From assembly GCA_037893245.1 (NCBI GenBank), contig JBAIAA010001116.1, positions 163,034 to 227,033 of the forward strand: a stretch of 64,000 nt of DNA, read 5' to 3'. The stretch comes from Crossaster papposus. Its lineage: Eukaryota; Echinodermata; Asteroidea; Velatida; Solasteridae. The notes beneath the pieces were generated by a model, which worked only from the letters and a program-made list of their open reading frames with translations, was not told the DNA's origin and did not search any database. Positions 1 through 12,265 of the stretch are shown here, in pieces. Made by a program: the position numbers and the translations under genes. Position 1 is the stretch's first letter; each line of letters begins with the position of its first letter.

Positions 1-244
1 TTGCAATCTTTGGGTATATATGGACGTATCACCAAATGGATTAATAACTTCCTTGGCGACAGAAAAATCCAGGTCCGTATCAACAATCTCTTCTCTGAAG
101 AAAGAACCTTAGAAAACGGAGTCCCCCAGGGAAGTGTCATTAGTCCACTTCTGTTCAACATTGCTGTTAACGATCTCGTCAAAGAAGTCACCGATGTCAA
201 TGTCTCGCAATACGCTGATGATATTGCCATCTGGAAATCAAATA
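1..244 (+). pseudogene. I-like LINE ORF2, upstream piece (reverse transcriptase)
   Basis: An open frame enters from the left edge and encodes the middle of a non-LTR reverse transcriptase. It has the G-V-P-Q-G-S segment followed by the catalytic Y-A-D-D box at about residues 71-74. The frame is intact to base 244, where a CACTG-ended element is inserted; the last codons of the apparent 88-residue ORF come from that insert. The rest of the same LINE resumes at 13815 in the same frame. The protein would reverse-transcribe LINE RNA at a nicked target. The element's 5' end lies outside the window. Confidence 0.9.
243..244. other. TA target-site duplication, left copy
   Basis: TA at 243-244 matches TA at 13813-13814. 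Removing the intervening element plus one TA keeps the LINE reading frame open, so this is a clean insertion. Confidence 0.8.
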
Positions 245-880
245 CACTGAAAAATCACCTGGGTTAAAATTTAACCCAAATGGGTTAAATTTTAACCCAT
301 TAACAGGGTGAAAACTGCAACTACCCGTTATTGGGCTGTTTCAACCCAATTGATTGGGTTAGAATTTCTGGGTAAATATAACCACAAACTGGGTTAATAC
401 CATGAACCAATTTAGTTATATCGACTGTAAAATTGGGTTATATTAACCCATAAGCTTGGGCTATCGAGTGTTTTTGGGTTATATTTACTCCACACTTGAG
501 GTAAATATAACCACACGATTAAGTTACACTGCTGTGTTTGGGTTGCATCTACCCAAAATGTTGGGTCAATTTAACCCTAAGCTTGGGCTATGAATATGCT
601 TGGGTTGTAATAACTTAAAACTGGGGGTCAATTTAACCCAATCTTTGTGATAAATCAATTTCTGTAGGAGTTAATTTAACCTAAATATTTAGGTAAAGCA
701 ACTTTCATGTGGAGTTAATTTAACCCAACCATTGCGGTAAAACAACTTTCCTTTGTAGTCAATTTAACCCAACTATTGAGGTACAGCAACTTTTCTTCCG
801 AGTACATTTAACCCAAATTTCATGATAAACATTATTTGTATATAATCAATTTAACTCAAACAATGAGATAAAGCAACTTT
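245..880. repeat. Subterminal TTAACCC repeats, left end
   Basis: Degenerate units of the type GGGTTA...TTTAACCCA recur every 30-60 bases in both orientations, densest near the end and fading by about 880. The same motif family is at the other end (13490-13812). Such subterminal repeats usually bind transposase; that role is inferred here. Confidence 0.7.
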
Positions 881-2021
881 TTAAGGTTGTGATCACTTCA
901 ATCTAATGGTTATAACCTAACCAGTTTTTAATCTTATTCAATATTTAGGATACTTTGTTACCTAGAACTTGGAAAGATATTTTTTGTATTAACAAATTTG
1001 CATAATCAACATGTTTGCATAAATCGGTTACATTTAATCTAATATTTGAAGAATTTTAGTAATTGCACGTTACATTTCAGTTGAGGCAACGAAATTTTGT
1101 GAAGCATGCAGTTGTACAAATGTGAAACAAAGACACAATTTAGCATTACTTGAGCAGCACCAGTGTCATCCACATTAAGTTTTGCATTTTAATTAAATGA
1201 AACAAATTTACTTGTATGCGTTAGTTCTTTAAAAAGGGGTTAAACAGAATCAGTTTTGAAATTCCATATTAAAAAAAAAATGCAGTTCCCATATAAAATC
1301 GACTATGGTTAATTGTAAAATACAAAGCTTGCTTTGGGCCAAATCCCTATTCCATTGTTTTTGTTTTATCTATTTCTGATTCTGTTCATTTTAAAAGGAC
1401 TGGCAGAGGTCATGTTAACATCAGTTTAGGCACAATGTATTAAGGTTGGAGTGCAATTTTAAAACTTCTTTACTGTACTATATAGCCAAGTGAAATCACA
1501 TTTTCGTAAATAAAATGGCAAGTAAAACTCCTTCAATGTACATGTACTAGCAATGCCACATTGAACTATCATAAAAATGATCCCTAACCCTCCCAAATCC
1601 TCAAAAATCAATGTGATTTTGCATACACCCTAGGGAGTTAAGGTTACGAACAATGTGTAAGTGAAACTTTTCCACTGTACTCATCAAGTCACATCAAACT
1701 ATACTGTAAAGCTAATTGTATTGTGAAACTTTTTTAACTGCCAAGTCAAATCAAACTATAGCTTTTTAATTGAAACTTCTTCACTTTAATTATACTAGCC
1801 AAGTAACATCAAACTATTTTGTTAGTAAAACGTCTTAACTGTACTAGCTTTTAAAGTGAAACCTCTTCATTTAGGATACACCATTTGCAGATATCAAAAA
1901 AAAATGTACTACCGAGTTATTAAGAAACTTATTTGAAAGTAAATAATTTGTGTTGGCATCCAGCAAAATGATACAAATAACAATTTCTTACAGATTACAC
2001 ATATCATGGAATATATACCTA
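881..2021. other. AT-rich stretch without a gene
   Basis: No credible coding region. Short motifs such as GTGAAAC..CTT..ACTGTAC..AGCCAAGT recur loosely between 1650 and 1870. Bases 1877-1975 are a diverged copy of the left end of the element at 42587-42690. Confidence 0.6.
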
Positions 2022-2075
2022 TAGACCAGGAGCCAGGGGGGTCAGGGTAGCTGGAAAGCTAACCAATTTGTCTTT

Positions 2076-3224
2076 TTGGGTGACCTCGAGGAACGCATGC
2101 TTGCCTTAGCACCGTGCCGTCCCTGGATCTGGTGGAGATACATTGATGATGTATTTTTCATATGGACCAGTGATGAGGACAGTCTGCTGACTTTCACTAA
2201 TCACATGAATTCCTTCCACAGGACCATCAAGTTCACATCAGAGTACTCACATCATCAGGCCCACTTCCTGGATGTCACCATCCGCAAGGAGGACAACTTA
2301 ATAACCACTGATCTGTATTCTAAACCCACAGACACACACCAGTATCTCCACTCCTCCAGCTGTCACCCTAGGCATTGTAAGACTGGTATAGCATTTAGTC
2401 AAGCCCTCAGACTCAAAAGGATTTGTTCTAACGACTATGATTTCTCCCGCCATTCACAGATACTGAAGAACAACTTGGTTGCCAGGGGTCACAGTTCCCG
2501 CCAAGTTCAACGTGCCATTGCCAGAGCCAAAGCCGTACCCAGAAATTTGGCTCTAAAGGTAAAGGCCCCCCAGGCTAATGCCAAACCCATGATCCCCCTG
2601 GTGACTACCTTTCACCCCAGTCTCCCTTCCCTTCGCAAAATCACCAACGACAGCCATCACATTCTCCACACTTCAGATCGCCTTGTCCGGGCCATCCCCG
2701 ACAGCCCTGTATTGGCCTATAGACGCCCTCAAAATTTACGAGACCTCATTGTTCGAGCCGAAGTTCCCAGCTTGGATGCATCTCCCCCCATCCAGCACGG
2801 AACTTTCAAGTGCAGCTCTAGATGTGTGGTCTGCCAGATCCACATTCAGGAGTCTGACTCCTTTTCTGGCCACTCTTCTGGTACTACTCATAGAATTATT
2901 GGTAACATCACTTGCAGTACATCTAATGTCATATATCTCATCTCTTGCAGGTTTTGTGGAGTTCAGTATGTCGGAGAGACTAAAAATGCCCTAAAAAAGC
3001 GTTTCTACGGTCATCGATCGACTGTCAACACCAAGAAACTGGATACCCCTGTAGGACATCACTTTAACCAGCCTAACCATTGCATTTCTGATATGATTCT
3101 TCAGGGCATAGAATCACTTGGCCATCGGAAAGACTCAGTCCGCCTCAGCCGGGAGAAAGTCTGGATGAATCGTCTTCGGACTATTCAACCACATGGGCTT
3201 AACATCCAACTAGGAAATGATTAA
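2076..3224 (+). CDS. Penelope-like RT C-terminus plus GIY-YIG endonuclease (partial)
   Basis: The frame opens just before the reverse transcriptase catalytic box (Y-I-D-D at about residues 23-26) and lacks the upstream fingers and palm, so it is a truncated copy. After the RT thumb comes a C-x3-C-x2-C cluster near residue 247. A GIY-YIG-type nuclease core follows: V-I-Y-L-I-S-C then Y-V-G-E-T-K-N near residues 285-305, with a following R and H. This layout is specific to endonuclease-bearing Penelope-like elements, which nick DNA with the GIY-YIG domain and prime reverse transcription. The frame has no stops to 3224. The apparent start at 2076 is only the truncation point. Confidence 0.88.
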   Translation: MGDLEERMLALAPCRPWIWWRYIDDVFFIWTSDEDSLLTFTNHMNSFHRTIKFTSEYSHHQAHFLDVTIRKEDNLITTDLYSKPTDTHQYLHSSSCHPRHCKTGIAFSQALRLKRICSNDYDFSRHSQILKNNLVARGHSSRQVQRAIARAKAVPRNLALKVKAPQANAKPMIPLVTTFHPSLPSLRKITNDSHHILHTSDRLVRAIPDSPVLAYRRPQNLRDLIVRAEVPSLDASPPIQHGTFKCSSRCVVCQIHIQESDSFSGHSSGTTHRIIGNITCSTSNVIYLISCRFCGVQYVGETKNALKKRFYGHRSTVNTKKLDTPVGHHFNQPNHCISDMILQGIESLGHRKDSVRLSREKVWMNRLRTIQPHGLNIQLGND

Positions 3225-3676
3225 CTTCTATTTGTTCTCCATTTGTCATCTGTTTCAGATTCATTCCTTGCCAGAATTTTGTTTTTGTTTTTGTTTGTTC
3301 TCACTTCTCTGGTTTTCCTCAAACCCCCCCCCCCCCCCCCCCCCTCCTCATTACTCCTATTCACACTTATTTGTTAGTTCTTCCCTTTGATCTCCACCCT
3401 GGACCCCTTTCCTTGTGGCTTTACCCCTTCTGTTTTTGTTCCTACCCCACCTTTGATCCTACCCACACTGACCTCACCCTTTAATCCCTCAGCCTAATCC
3501 TCCTTTTGTTGTTTGTTCCATTGAACTCTGTGCTTTGTTTCTTTTGTGTTTTTTCAGCGTCCATGATGTGCATCATGCTGTATATTGCCCTATATATGTT
3601 TGTTTCTTGTACACAGTCATTTAGTCTCTGAAGAAGATCTTGTTAAGATCGAAATATTAGGCCCTCTTAACTTATT
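3225..3676 (+). other. Penelope-like 3' region with poly-C tract
   Basis: Non-coding, pyrimidine-rich. It has a run of about 20 C at 3326-3345 and ends after a hairpin motif at 3628-3654. Confidence 0.6.
3628..3654 (+). ncRNA. Hammerhead-like core motif at the Penelope-like 3' end
   Basis: The conserved hammerhead strings CTGAAGA (3628-3634) and GAAA (3651-3654) bracket a 6-bp hairpin (GATCTT/AAGATC, loop GTT). Hammerhead ribozymes are known from Penelope-like elements. An extra A sits between core and stem, and stems I and III are not clear, so the copy may be inactive or a chance match. Confidence 0.35.
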
Positions 3677-3789
3677 CAATTTGTATTTACATCACTATGC
3701 TCCATATGCACCTACATTCATGAAATTTGACGTCTGCCGGGCACACTGTGGTGGGTGTGGTCAAGAGGGTCAGGAGAATGGCACCCAAA

Positions 3790-4590
3790 CATTGAGCTAG
3801 ATCAGCTCATCACCTAACCGCTTGAAACTCATGACAAAATGTTCAGCATAACTCCATGTACCATAAATGACCACTGCCAGACATTTTCAACGGTGGGGTG
3901 TGTCCGCCAGACTTAATTAACTGGTACCCCAAAATTGAGCTAGATCAGCTCATGAGCTAACCAAATGAAACCAAGTGCAAAATGTTCAGTATGACCCTAT
4001 GTATCATGAATCAGCACTGCCAGACATTTTTAGTGGTGGGGTACCCCCGCCAGACGTCCCCAAATGACCACACCCCAAAATTGACCCAGGTCAGCTCATG
4101 AGCTAACCAAATGAAACCAAGTACAAAATGTTCAGTATGACCCTATGTATCATGAATCAGCACTGCCAGACATTTTTAGTGGTGGGGTACCCCCGCCAGA
4201 CGTCCTCAAATGACCACACCCCAAAATTGACCCAGGTCAGCTCATGAGCTAACCAAATGAAACCAAGTGCAAAATGTTCAGTGTTACCCTATGTATCATG
4301 AATCAGCACTGCCAGACATTTTTAGTGGTGGGGTACCCCCGCCAGACGTCCCCAAATGACCACACCCCCAAAATTTACCCAGGTCAGCTCATGAGCGAAC
4401 CAAATGAAACCAAGTGCAAATTGTTCAGTATGACCCTATGTATCATGAATCAGCACTGCCAGATATTTTTAGTGGTGGGGTACCCCCGCCAGACGTCCCC
4501 AAATGACCACACCCCGAAATTGACCTAGATCAGCTCATGAGCTAACGATTTGAAACTAAGTGCAAAATGTTGAATTAAATTTGAACTAAA
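3790..4590. repeat. Tandem ~145-bp units in left Academ-like TIR
   Basis: About five tandem units, each with TCAGCTCATGAGCTAACC, then TGTTCAGTATGACCCTATG, then a GGTGGGGTACCCCCGCCAGAC segment. The string AGCTCATGAGCT is itself palindromic. The inverted counterpart is at 11530-12265. Confidence 0.85.
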
Positions 4591-4733
4591 TCAGCTCCAT
4601 AGCTGATCCACTGAAATAATGTTCGGCGCAACACATATGAATGTGAATTGTTATTACGAATAACCACTTTCACTTATACATGTAATTCGTGAGCAGTTAA
4701 AAAACAGGCTTCACATCAGTCTTCAGTTCTCAT

Positions 4734-7700
4734 CTAATTATAATCCATCTCTTCCTCTTGATCTGAATCCGAGTCTTCACTCCATGGTTCGTCATCAGAG
4801 TCACTCAGCTCATCAAGAGCTTCAAGGCCACACTCTACTTCGCGACCGACGATAATAGTCTCATCACTGTCACTGTCCACCTCTGTTAAGTCTGCGGTTG
4901 TACTATTCGTGAACAAAGTGTCAGGTACTGCGGGCCCTTGGAACCAGATTGGCTGCAGGAGGTTTCCATTTACCGACCAACCATATTCAGTTGGTGACAA
5001 ACCATCCCCAGGAGATGCTGTCGCTGCGTTGGTCCACAATATTGTGACGTACTGAGCTCGGCGAACCTTCATCTCAAGGGTCCGACGACAAGGTGGCAGC
5101 AGCGCACAGTCTACCCGTTTGACATTTGCCAATGGATTCTCCTGAAAGACAAATATATGTACATGTGCATGTATATCATAGTATAGACCTCTTCACATTA
5201 AATAATAATGAATATAACAATTCTAAGCACGCTTGCTTGAATAGAGGTCATCATTATTCTCAAATCATCTCAATGTGTAGGCCCTTTACATGAATGATGT
5301 AGAGACATTACTCTGTGATGGGGAGCGGTGCTCTCTTTAATGGGAGTGGGATTCTGATAAAGGCTTGCCCTACCTGATCAACTTTGCCAGAAACTTGCAT
5401 CAGTCTGTTGTATCGAGCTTCATCGACATCTTTAGTCTGGCTTTGTGCATACATGTGGCAGACCAACTCTGATACAACATCCAGGTCAACACTACCATGT
5501 ACGTCTCCCAAGCTGATTAAGAGGTTGATGAAGCGTCCAGTTGTGTCCTTCTCAACTATTCCGAGGGCTTTAACTTTGCCTTTCCTGAAAAAACAGAATC
5601 GGTATAAATTCTAATTGCAACTATGACAACCGCTACCCTATATTGATTAACGACTGTCATCTCTTTGCCAAAAAGAGATAGGCCTATATGGTGTTACTTC
5701 TAGCATCTGCTCATTGCCAATCTAAGACCTCTGGCTGGTTCAATGTATTGTGCCTACCTGTAAAAGGCTGAAGTGAAATCACAACCAGTCAAGGCGTGGT
5801 AGCCAGGCAGAGCTCTGGCAAGTCCGGGCTTGCATTCTTCAAGGACGTCAGCGATGTTGGTGACATTGATATATCTTCTGCTATTTCCCATGCCACAGTC
5901 CATTATGATGTTTGTCATGGACCGTACTTCAGGACGTTGCTGTCCGAGTGTACCGATCAAAATGACCAACACATCAGTGTCTGATGCCCTGACAATGATG
6001 TTTCCGGCAGTAATGTTTATAACATGGAATGCTATCAGGGTATCCGCTTCTTCATGGTCACCTTGGAGATGTGGTGGCCTGGTCACATTGACATGTTCGA
6101 GTTCATCAGGCACGTACTGGAAGCACTCTCCACCGTAAGATGCAACCAAAGTCTTTCCTCTGAACATGTTCCAGTAGTGGTCCTTTGCCCATTCTTTGAG
6201 GAGAAACTTAGCAAGTTCATTTTTGAAGACGCCATTGGTCAGCAGCTTTTGTCCACGCTGTCGTATTGTTTGCTCAGGCCCCGTTATGTTATAGGCAGAA
6301 TCCACTGCACCTCGTAGCTTCCTCTCACTGTCCTTGATGGAGTTTTCGACATATTTGTCGAGACAAACATGTACTTCCCTTGCCCTGCCTGAACACATCA
6401 CTGACAACATGGTCCTAGCAATAGACGCATACGATGCTCCCATGTTGGTTTGTGAAATCACTGAATGTAGGAGAAGCCGCCGTCATATATTTCTATAAAG
6501 CTTCTTGGCAAGTCGAACTCTGCGATCATTTCGGTCTGCAGCGACTCAAGCTTACTCAACAAAGCTGATTTGACTGTTTTGACATGTGCCCCGTCACAGT
6601 GGGCAAGTGACAATGGGTATTGGGTGATTGGGTACGATAGAACATTCCGAAGGTCAAATCCTGTCTTCTGAGCGATGACCACAACCATACGTATGAACAT
6701 GTCCCTGAGGCTTTCTGCGTTTGTTTTGGCTGTCTGCAAGGCGGGTGTCTTGGCTTTCTTCTTCTTGACATTTTCTGCAGCAAAGTTATGTATCGGGGTC
6801 CGTTTTACTGTCTTGAGAAAACGACCGCTGTTGCTGTTCCATTCCGCTGTGAATTTCTCTCTTGCCTCTGGGCCCCGTTTGAGTGTATTCAGTAAATACG
6901 ACTCAGTTGCCTTTGATGCTGTTTGGCCAGTTGCAATGTTCACCAAGGCTGATGGAGCATCATCAGTGAAGGGATTGCAAAATTCGTCGATTTTTGCACT
7001 GAGTGTTGCCATTTGATTGTTGTCCTTTTTTATTCTAGAAGGACGGCACTGAGCAGCTGCACTTTCCCCTTGTTCGAGTCCTGCAAATGACCTCAGCTCA
7101 GTGACAGCCATAGCTCTCTGTGTCATGGTCAACGACCATCTCCGCATGGCACTCTCTGAATTTCTGAAGGCAACAATCCCTTTCATTTGTGATGCCGCAT
7201 CACGGTTCACAGATTGTTCCAGAGACAGATCTACAGCGGATCTGCTGTAATCTTTCCTTGTGCGTCTGATTGAAAACGCACCATCCTGCAGAATGTCACG
7301 TAATTTTGGATCGGAACTTTCCAACTTCTCCAGGAAGAGCGTTCCCCATCTGGCATAATTGGGGCGGTTGAGGGCGAAGAATACAGCCAGCATCGTTGGA
7401 AAGACATCAATGTAGCCAGTGACATCGTTGGTCTTGACACATCTCTGCAACTCTCTGTGAAGGCGATTGATTAGAAAGATGTAAATCGCCCAGTACTGAG
7501 CCATTGATCCATGGATGCCTTCAAGGATTGAATGAAAGAAGTCCTCGTACTTCTGCATATGCCGAGTTACAACTGGATCAGAAAGATGTGCTTCTACTTG
7601 TCTTACATCAGAAGGAACTGTGCTCATCACCTGTTGCAATGACTCGTATTCCTCTTGAGGCAAGTCCAGAAGAAAACGGTCATACAGCTTCTGCTCCAAT

Positions 7701-9891
7701 ACATTAGCCAGCAATTCATGAATCCGGGTGCATCGGTTATAGAATTTGCCTTTGATGAATCCCATCATCGATCCTTCCGCCAAAACATCTGCCTCTGTGA
7801 GTATGAATTGGATTCCGCTGTCGTTGATGAGTGTGCCAACTGCACCGTAGAAAGCTAACTCAATATGAAAATTTCCCAGCAGTATCAGTAGCTTGTCAAA
7901 CAATGGACTTTCAATTGTCTGGATTGAGTACGCTTTCAATGCAACAGCCAGATCGTATGTGACAACTGCATAGTCCTGCTCGGTTTCCTTTTCCACATTC
8001 ATTGTACGGATCATAGTCTCCCTGACCACATCATTGTTTGTTGGTGATCTCGATATAGGGTCCATGTATGAAATTCGTTGCAGTGGCAAGGGGTCCTTGA
8101 TGAACTGGCTGACAAACCCAGCATGCAGAGATGTGTTGCCCTCTCTCAACTTCCAAAACCAATACAGATCCAATGGTTTCAGAGGAATGGCAGTTTCAGC
8201 AGTCTTTGGGGCTGTAGAACTCACAAACACAGCCTTGTTTAGGAGCTTCCTAAATGGAGGTATATCCCGTTCATTTCCTGTAAACTTCCGTCGGTTTTTT
8301 CCATCTCGAAATTCTGTTGGCTTAACAGTTGCTTGTCTGTCATCCTGGGGCACATTCTGGTAAGTATGGCCGACAGTGGCATGTAGGGTTTGTTTCCCAT
8401 CTAATGTTTCTACATTCGCATCATTATTATCCCAGACACTGGCAGTTTCCAGTCTCCAGTCCTTTCGATTCACTGTAGCTGATACAATGTCCAGCTCTGT
8501 TTAGAATCTGCAGGGATAATTTAGATCCAGTGATGGATGATAAACCTAAACCCACAGCAGTGTGCTTCCATGGCTTGACGGTACCACGAGTAACATTATA
8601 AATGGCATCCGAGGCCATTGAAGTCACCTTACGGTCAACTGTGTCCTTGTTGTACGGGCCATGAAAACTCGGTGTGAGACCACCCAGGAGACTCCTGAAA
8701 AACAGGTCCAACTGCGCTGGTATCTCTGGGGCGCATTCCTTCAAATTCTGCACTGTTGCTGGATTTGGAGTCTTGGATTTTGATAGCTGCATGATTTGAG
8801 AGCGGAGATGAAGAGCAGCCCATCTTAGTTTGTTGTCCTGTTCATGTTTTTCAGCATCATCGTGAAGGCGGTTCCTTGCATCTTCTTCTGTCAGGGCAGA
8901 ACTGTAAACGAAGTTTCCTCTCCGATTGTCAGCTAATTTGACTGCGATCTGTTGTCCAAAACTGTCATTGAGCTTCCTAAGGAGGTTCTGGGCCGTGTAG
9001 GAGATAACGTCTGCCTTATCTCCACCGTTACTGGTGTACTCTGCTTTATACATTTCAAGTAAAGTGGAGACTAACATTGATCTTTCATTCACAATAGCCT
9101 CGTTTTGGATAGGTCCAAAGTGAAGCAGTTGCTCTCTTGTGGTAGGACTGAAAGGTGCATGCCTGGCTTGAACCTTCTGTTCGCTGATCATCGGTCTCGA
9201 TAAGAAACGTGGCACGGCAGGATCTATGGTACTCCGCTTCTTTTGCGATCAGGTCGACACCACTCCGAATCAGACTTTTTATACGTTCATTCTTTGAGAA
9301 CTTTGCCCGCTCATAAAGTGACTGACAACCAGATATTGTAGCTATCTTCACTCTTGATTCTTCCTTTCCATTTTTCTTCTTTCTACTTTTTCCACAGAAA
9401 ATGCAAGTCCCTTTCAACATGCCCTGTTGGTCTGATTTGGGGAGTACACTGCATCGTCTAGTCTCTATGCGAGCCTTTTTGGTAGGTTCATCACTGGCTG
9501 GCGGAGCTTGTTTCGGACGCTTTACTGCTGTATAACACTTCTGACAAGAAGGATGATACCGTAGAGATGATTCATTAACACTGCTTGCCAAAATCTTTTG
9601 TGTTACATCGAAGTACTTGTCAGAGTTGAGATGTTTACGCAAGGCAGCAGCATTCTTGGTTGTTGTCCACGTCTTGTCGTGAAATGTTTTCAGTTTGCTG
9701 TCTTCTTCAGTTGCCTTCTCACATATATAGCAGCTTACTTTTAGAGTTTCAGAGCTTTCAGAGCTTTCAGAGCTTACCATTGGATTGACAGTAATAGGTG
9801 AAGAATCTGATTCATGATGGGGTGGCTCTCCCAAATTGTCATCGTCTTGAATCATATGTGTGTCTTCCGAACCATCGGCATCCATTTCCTG
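4734..9891 (-). pseudogene. Decayed multi-exon transposase-like gene (PIN/FEN-like module)
   Basis: Read on the minus strand. The first segment (9891 to about 9100) opens with a Met after a TTTTCAG acceptor and has C-x2-C and C-x2-C/H-x4-C clusters suggesting zinc fingers. Helical segments continue to 8480 and then to 6458. The next segment (6461-5758) carries an H-E-E-A-D-T motif and A-S-D-T-D-V-L-V-I-L, resembling PIN/FEN-type nuclease active-site acid patches, then A-L-T-G-C-D. Two introns have GT-AG borders: donor 5757, acceptor 5585; donor 5373, acceptor 5142. The last exon has L-P-P-C and an acidic tail. Reading-frame breaks occur near 9100-9215, 8480 and 6470, so no intact product is made. 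I recognise the family from invertebrate transposon proteins but only infer that it is the mobility protein. Confidence 0.7.
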
Positions 9892-9942
9892 AAAAGGAAA
9901 TCCTGGATCTATGAAATGAGTGTTGATAACATAATGGTCCAA

Positions 9943-10260
9943 GGATCAATCAATCAATCAATCAATCAAGTCTTGTATAGCGCAAAATCCACCAATAAAG
10001 ATGCTCTGTGCGCTTTGGCAGTTCTTGCAAAAAGTCAGAGATTCGCACCAAAAAGATATCCCTTCAGTAGCCGTTTGAATGTAAGAATGTCCGGTGCCTG
10101 ATGGATATTGGAAGTCCGTTCCAAAGTTATGGCACAGCAACACCAAAGGCTTTATTGTCATATAGCTTAAGTCTCGATGATGGAACTACTAGGCATCGTT
10201 GTCAGTGGCTGGACATCTTCACTTCTCACTAGTCTCAGAAGTTGAACAAACAATGTCAAT
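9943..10260. repeat. (TCAA)n and adjoining dispersed repeat
   Basis: Five to six TCAA units at about 9945-9968 are followed by sequence without coding signals. It looks like a small inserted repeat in the 5' intron or leader of the minus-strand gene. No clear termini. Confidence 0.4.
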
Positions 10261-10268
10261 GAGCTTAC

Positions 10269-10337
10269 CTTTTTATTGACAGTGATGGGTGAAGACTCTA
10301 ATTCATGGGGTGGGTCTCCCAAATCTTCTGCATCCAT
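10269..10337 (-). pseudogene. Duplicate of the first coding exon of the transposase-like gene
   Basis: On the minus strand an ATG at 10337 opens a short frame (M-D-A-E-D-L-G-D-P-P-H-E) that parallels the start of the main gene at about 9891-9780. It ends at a GTAAGC donor (10268). It may be an alternative first exon or a leftover tandem duplication. Confidence 0.55.
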
Positions 10338-11530
10338 TCTACAGCGTTCTGATGTCTAACCCATTAGCAAGAAGCTGAACAAAAAGAGGATGGTATAGAT
10401 ATGCAAGTGGCGTATTTTTCTTTTTTTGGGGGGGGGGGGGGGGGGGGCAGCGGGCCAAATGCACCCAGACGTCCGCGAAAAACATGTTTTTCATATTGCA
10501 AGTTTTGGCCAAAAAATGTCAAAAAGTGGTGTTTTAAACCCCCCCCCCCCCCCCCCCCCCACCCCTGAACAAAATTCCTACAGTAGGCCTACCACGCCTC
10601 AGATAATGCAAAAACGCCTCCTTTTAAAGGACCAGTACCTATATATATCTTATGAAAATAAATTACCGGTACTTGGTTAATTATTGGCACTGGCAGCAAA
10701 TTCACCCATTCAGAGCAATCAATCAAAATGATTATGTCATTTTTACATAGCCCTATCGGCTATTAAAGTGTATTACATCGTACATTTAGGCGGGAAAGTT
10801 TATAAGCATAATTTTTACAGTGGGCGGATCTCTAGAGGCATAAAAGGGCAAATATATTATTCACAATAAAATAATGAATAATAATACATGTAATCATGAA
10901 TAGCACCCCTACATTTGTTTACACATCACTAGTGTGTAAACAAGATTTGTCTTGGCCTACCAGCACAACGTGCGGTGCTAAATATGGTTTAAAAATAAAA
11001 CTTTACATGACATAGGCCTATACACTGGCCTTTTAAAATCAGATACAAGATGCATCAGGCCTGTACTATGTGTAGGCCTTTTCATGTCATAAATTACTGT
11101 GAAAGCATGGCAGAACCTCAACTCTTCAGAACAGTAAACAGTGCATCATCATCATCATCATCAAGAACACACTGTTGAGTGGCTACTGTGCTATAATTTC
11201 CGACTAGAACAGTTTCCTTTTATAAAGTTTGATTCATGAACATTTCTATGAGATAATAGGATTTTTAAGAAACTTACCTCTCAAACTGATACTGCTGTAC
11301 ATTTGTGACATCTACTTTTGGCCAGTTGTGTGTAAATTGAAGAGAGAACTTGACTCAATACTGGCATGCCTGTATTACATGTAGCCTACACAGGATGTTG
11401 TGGTTATTACCACAGATCAGCTATATTGGTCAACATCTGTCTTACACTTGATTTATAACCGAGTTCCAAGTAAACCTTTCCGTCTCTTGCTATATACATT
11501 GGCAATTATGGGCCAAGTGCAATAATTAGA
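10338..11530. other. Gene-free region with poly-G and poly-C tracts and a candidate leader exon
   Basis: A run of about 18 G (10428-10446) and a run of about 22 C (10539-10560) face each other 93 bases apart. On the minus strand a GTAAGT donor occurs near 11277, which could end a non-coding first exon of the transposase-like gene. Otherwise nothing coding is visible. Confidence 0.45.
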
Positions 11531-12265
11531 CTTAGATTTAGGGTGTGGTCATTAATTGGGGACGTCTGGCGGGGGTACCCCACCACTAAAAATGTCTGGC
11601 AGTGCTGATTCATGATACATAGGATCATACTGAACATTTTGCACTTGGTTTCATTTGGTTAGCTCATGAGCTGACCTGGGTCAATTTTGGGGTGTGGTCA
11701 TTTAAGGACGTCTGGCGGGGGTACCCCACCACTAAAAATGTCTGGCAGTGCTGATTCATGATACATAGGGTCATACTGAACATTTTGCCCTTGGCTTCAT
11801 TTGGTTAGCTCATGAGCTGACCTGGGTCAATTTTGGGGTGTGGTCATTTAAGGACGTCTGGCGGGGGTACCCCACCACTAAAAATGTCTGGCAGTGCTGA
11901 TTCATGATACATAGGGTCATACTGAACATTTTGCACTTGGCTTCATTTGGTTAGCTCATGAGCTGACCTGGGTCAATTTTGGGGTGTGGTCATTTGGGGA
12001 CGTATGGCGGGGGTACCCCACCACTAAAAATGTCTGGCAGTGCTGATTCATGATACATAGGGTCATACTGAACATTTTGCACTTGGTTTCATTTGGTTAG
12101 CTCATGAGCTGATCTAGCTCAATTTTGGGGTACCAGTTAATTAAGTCTGGCGGACACACCCCACCGTTGAAAATGTCTGGCAGTGGTCATTTATGGTACA
12201 TGGAGTTATGCTGAACATTTTGTCATGAGTTTCAAGCGGTTAGGTGATGAGCTGATCTAGCTCAA
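11530..12265. repeat. Tandem ~145-bp units in right Academ-like TIR
   Basis: Inverted counterpart of 3790-4590, with four to five units and small differences between units. The arm then continues as unique TIR sequence to 12423. Confidence 0.85.

Larger units (their letters stand above)
2072..3676 (+). mobile_element. Penelope-like retroelement, 5'-truncated
   Basis: A 1.6 kb insertion lies inside the left TIR of the Academ-like element. The flanking eight bases CAATTTGT occur at 2064-2071 and 3677-3684, and the intact site is visible in the opposite arm near 12370-12380. It carries the C-terminal half of a Penelope-type protein and a 3' region with a poly-C tract and a hammerhead-like motif. 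5' truncation with a target duplication is normal for retroelement insertion. Confidence 0.85.
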
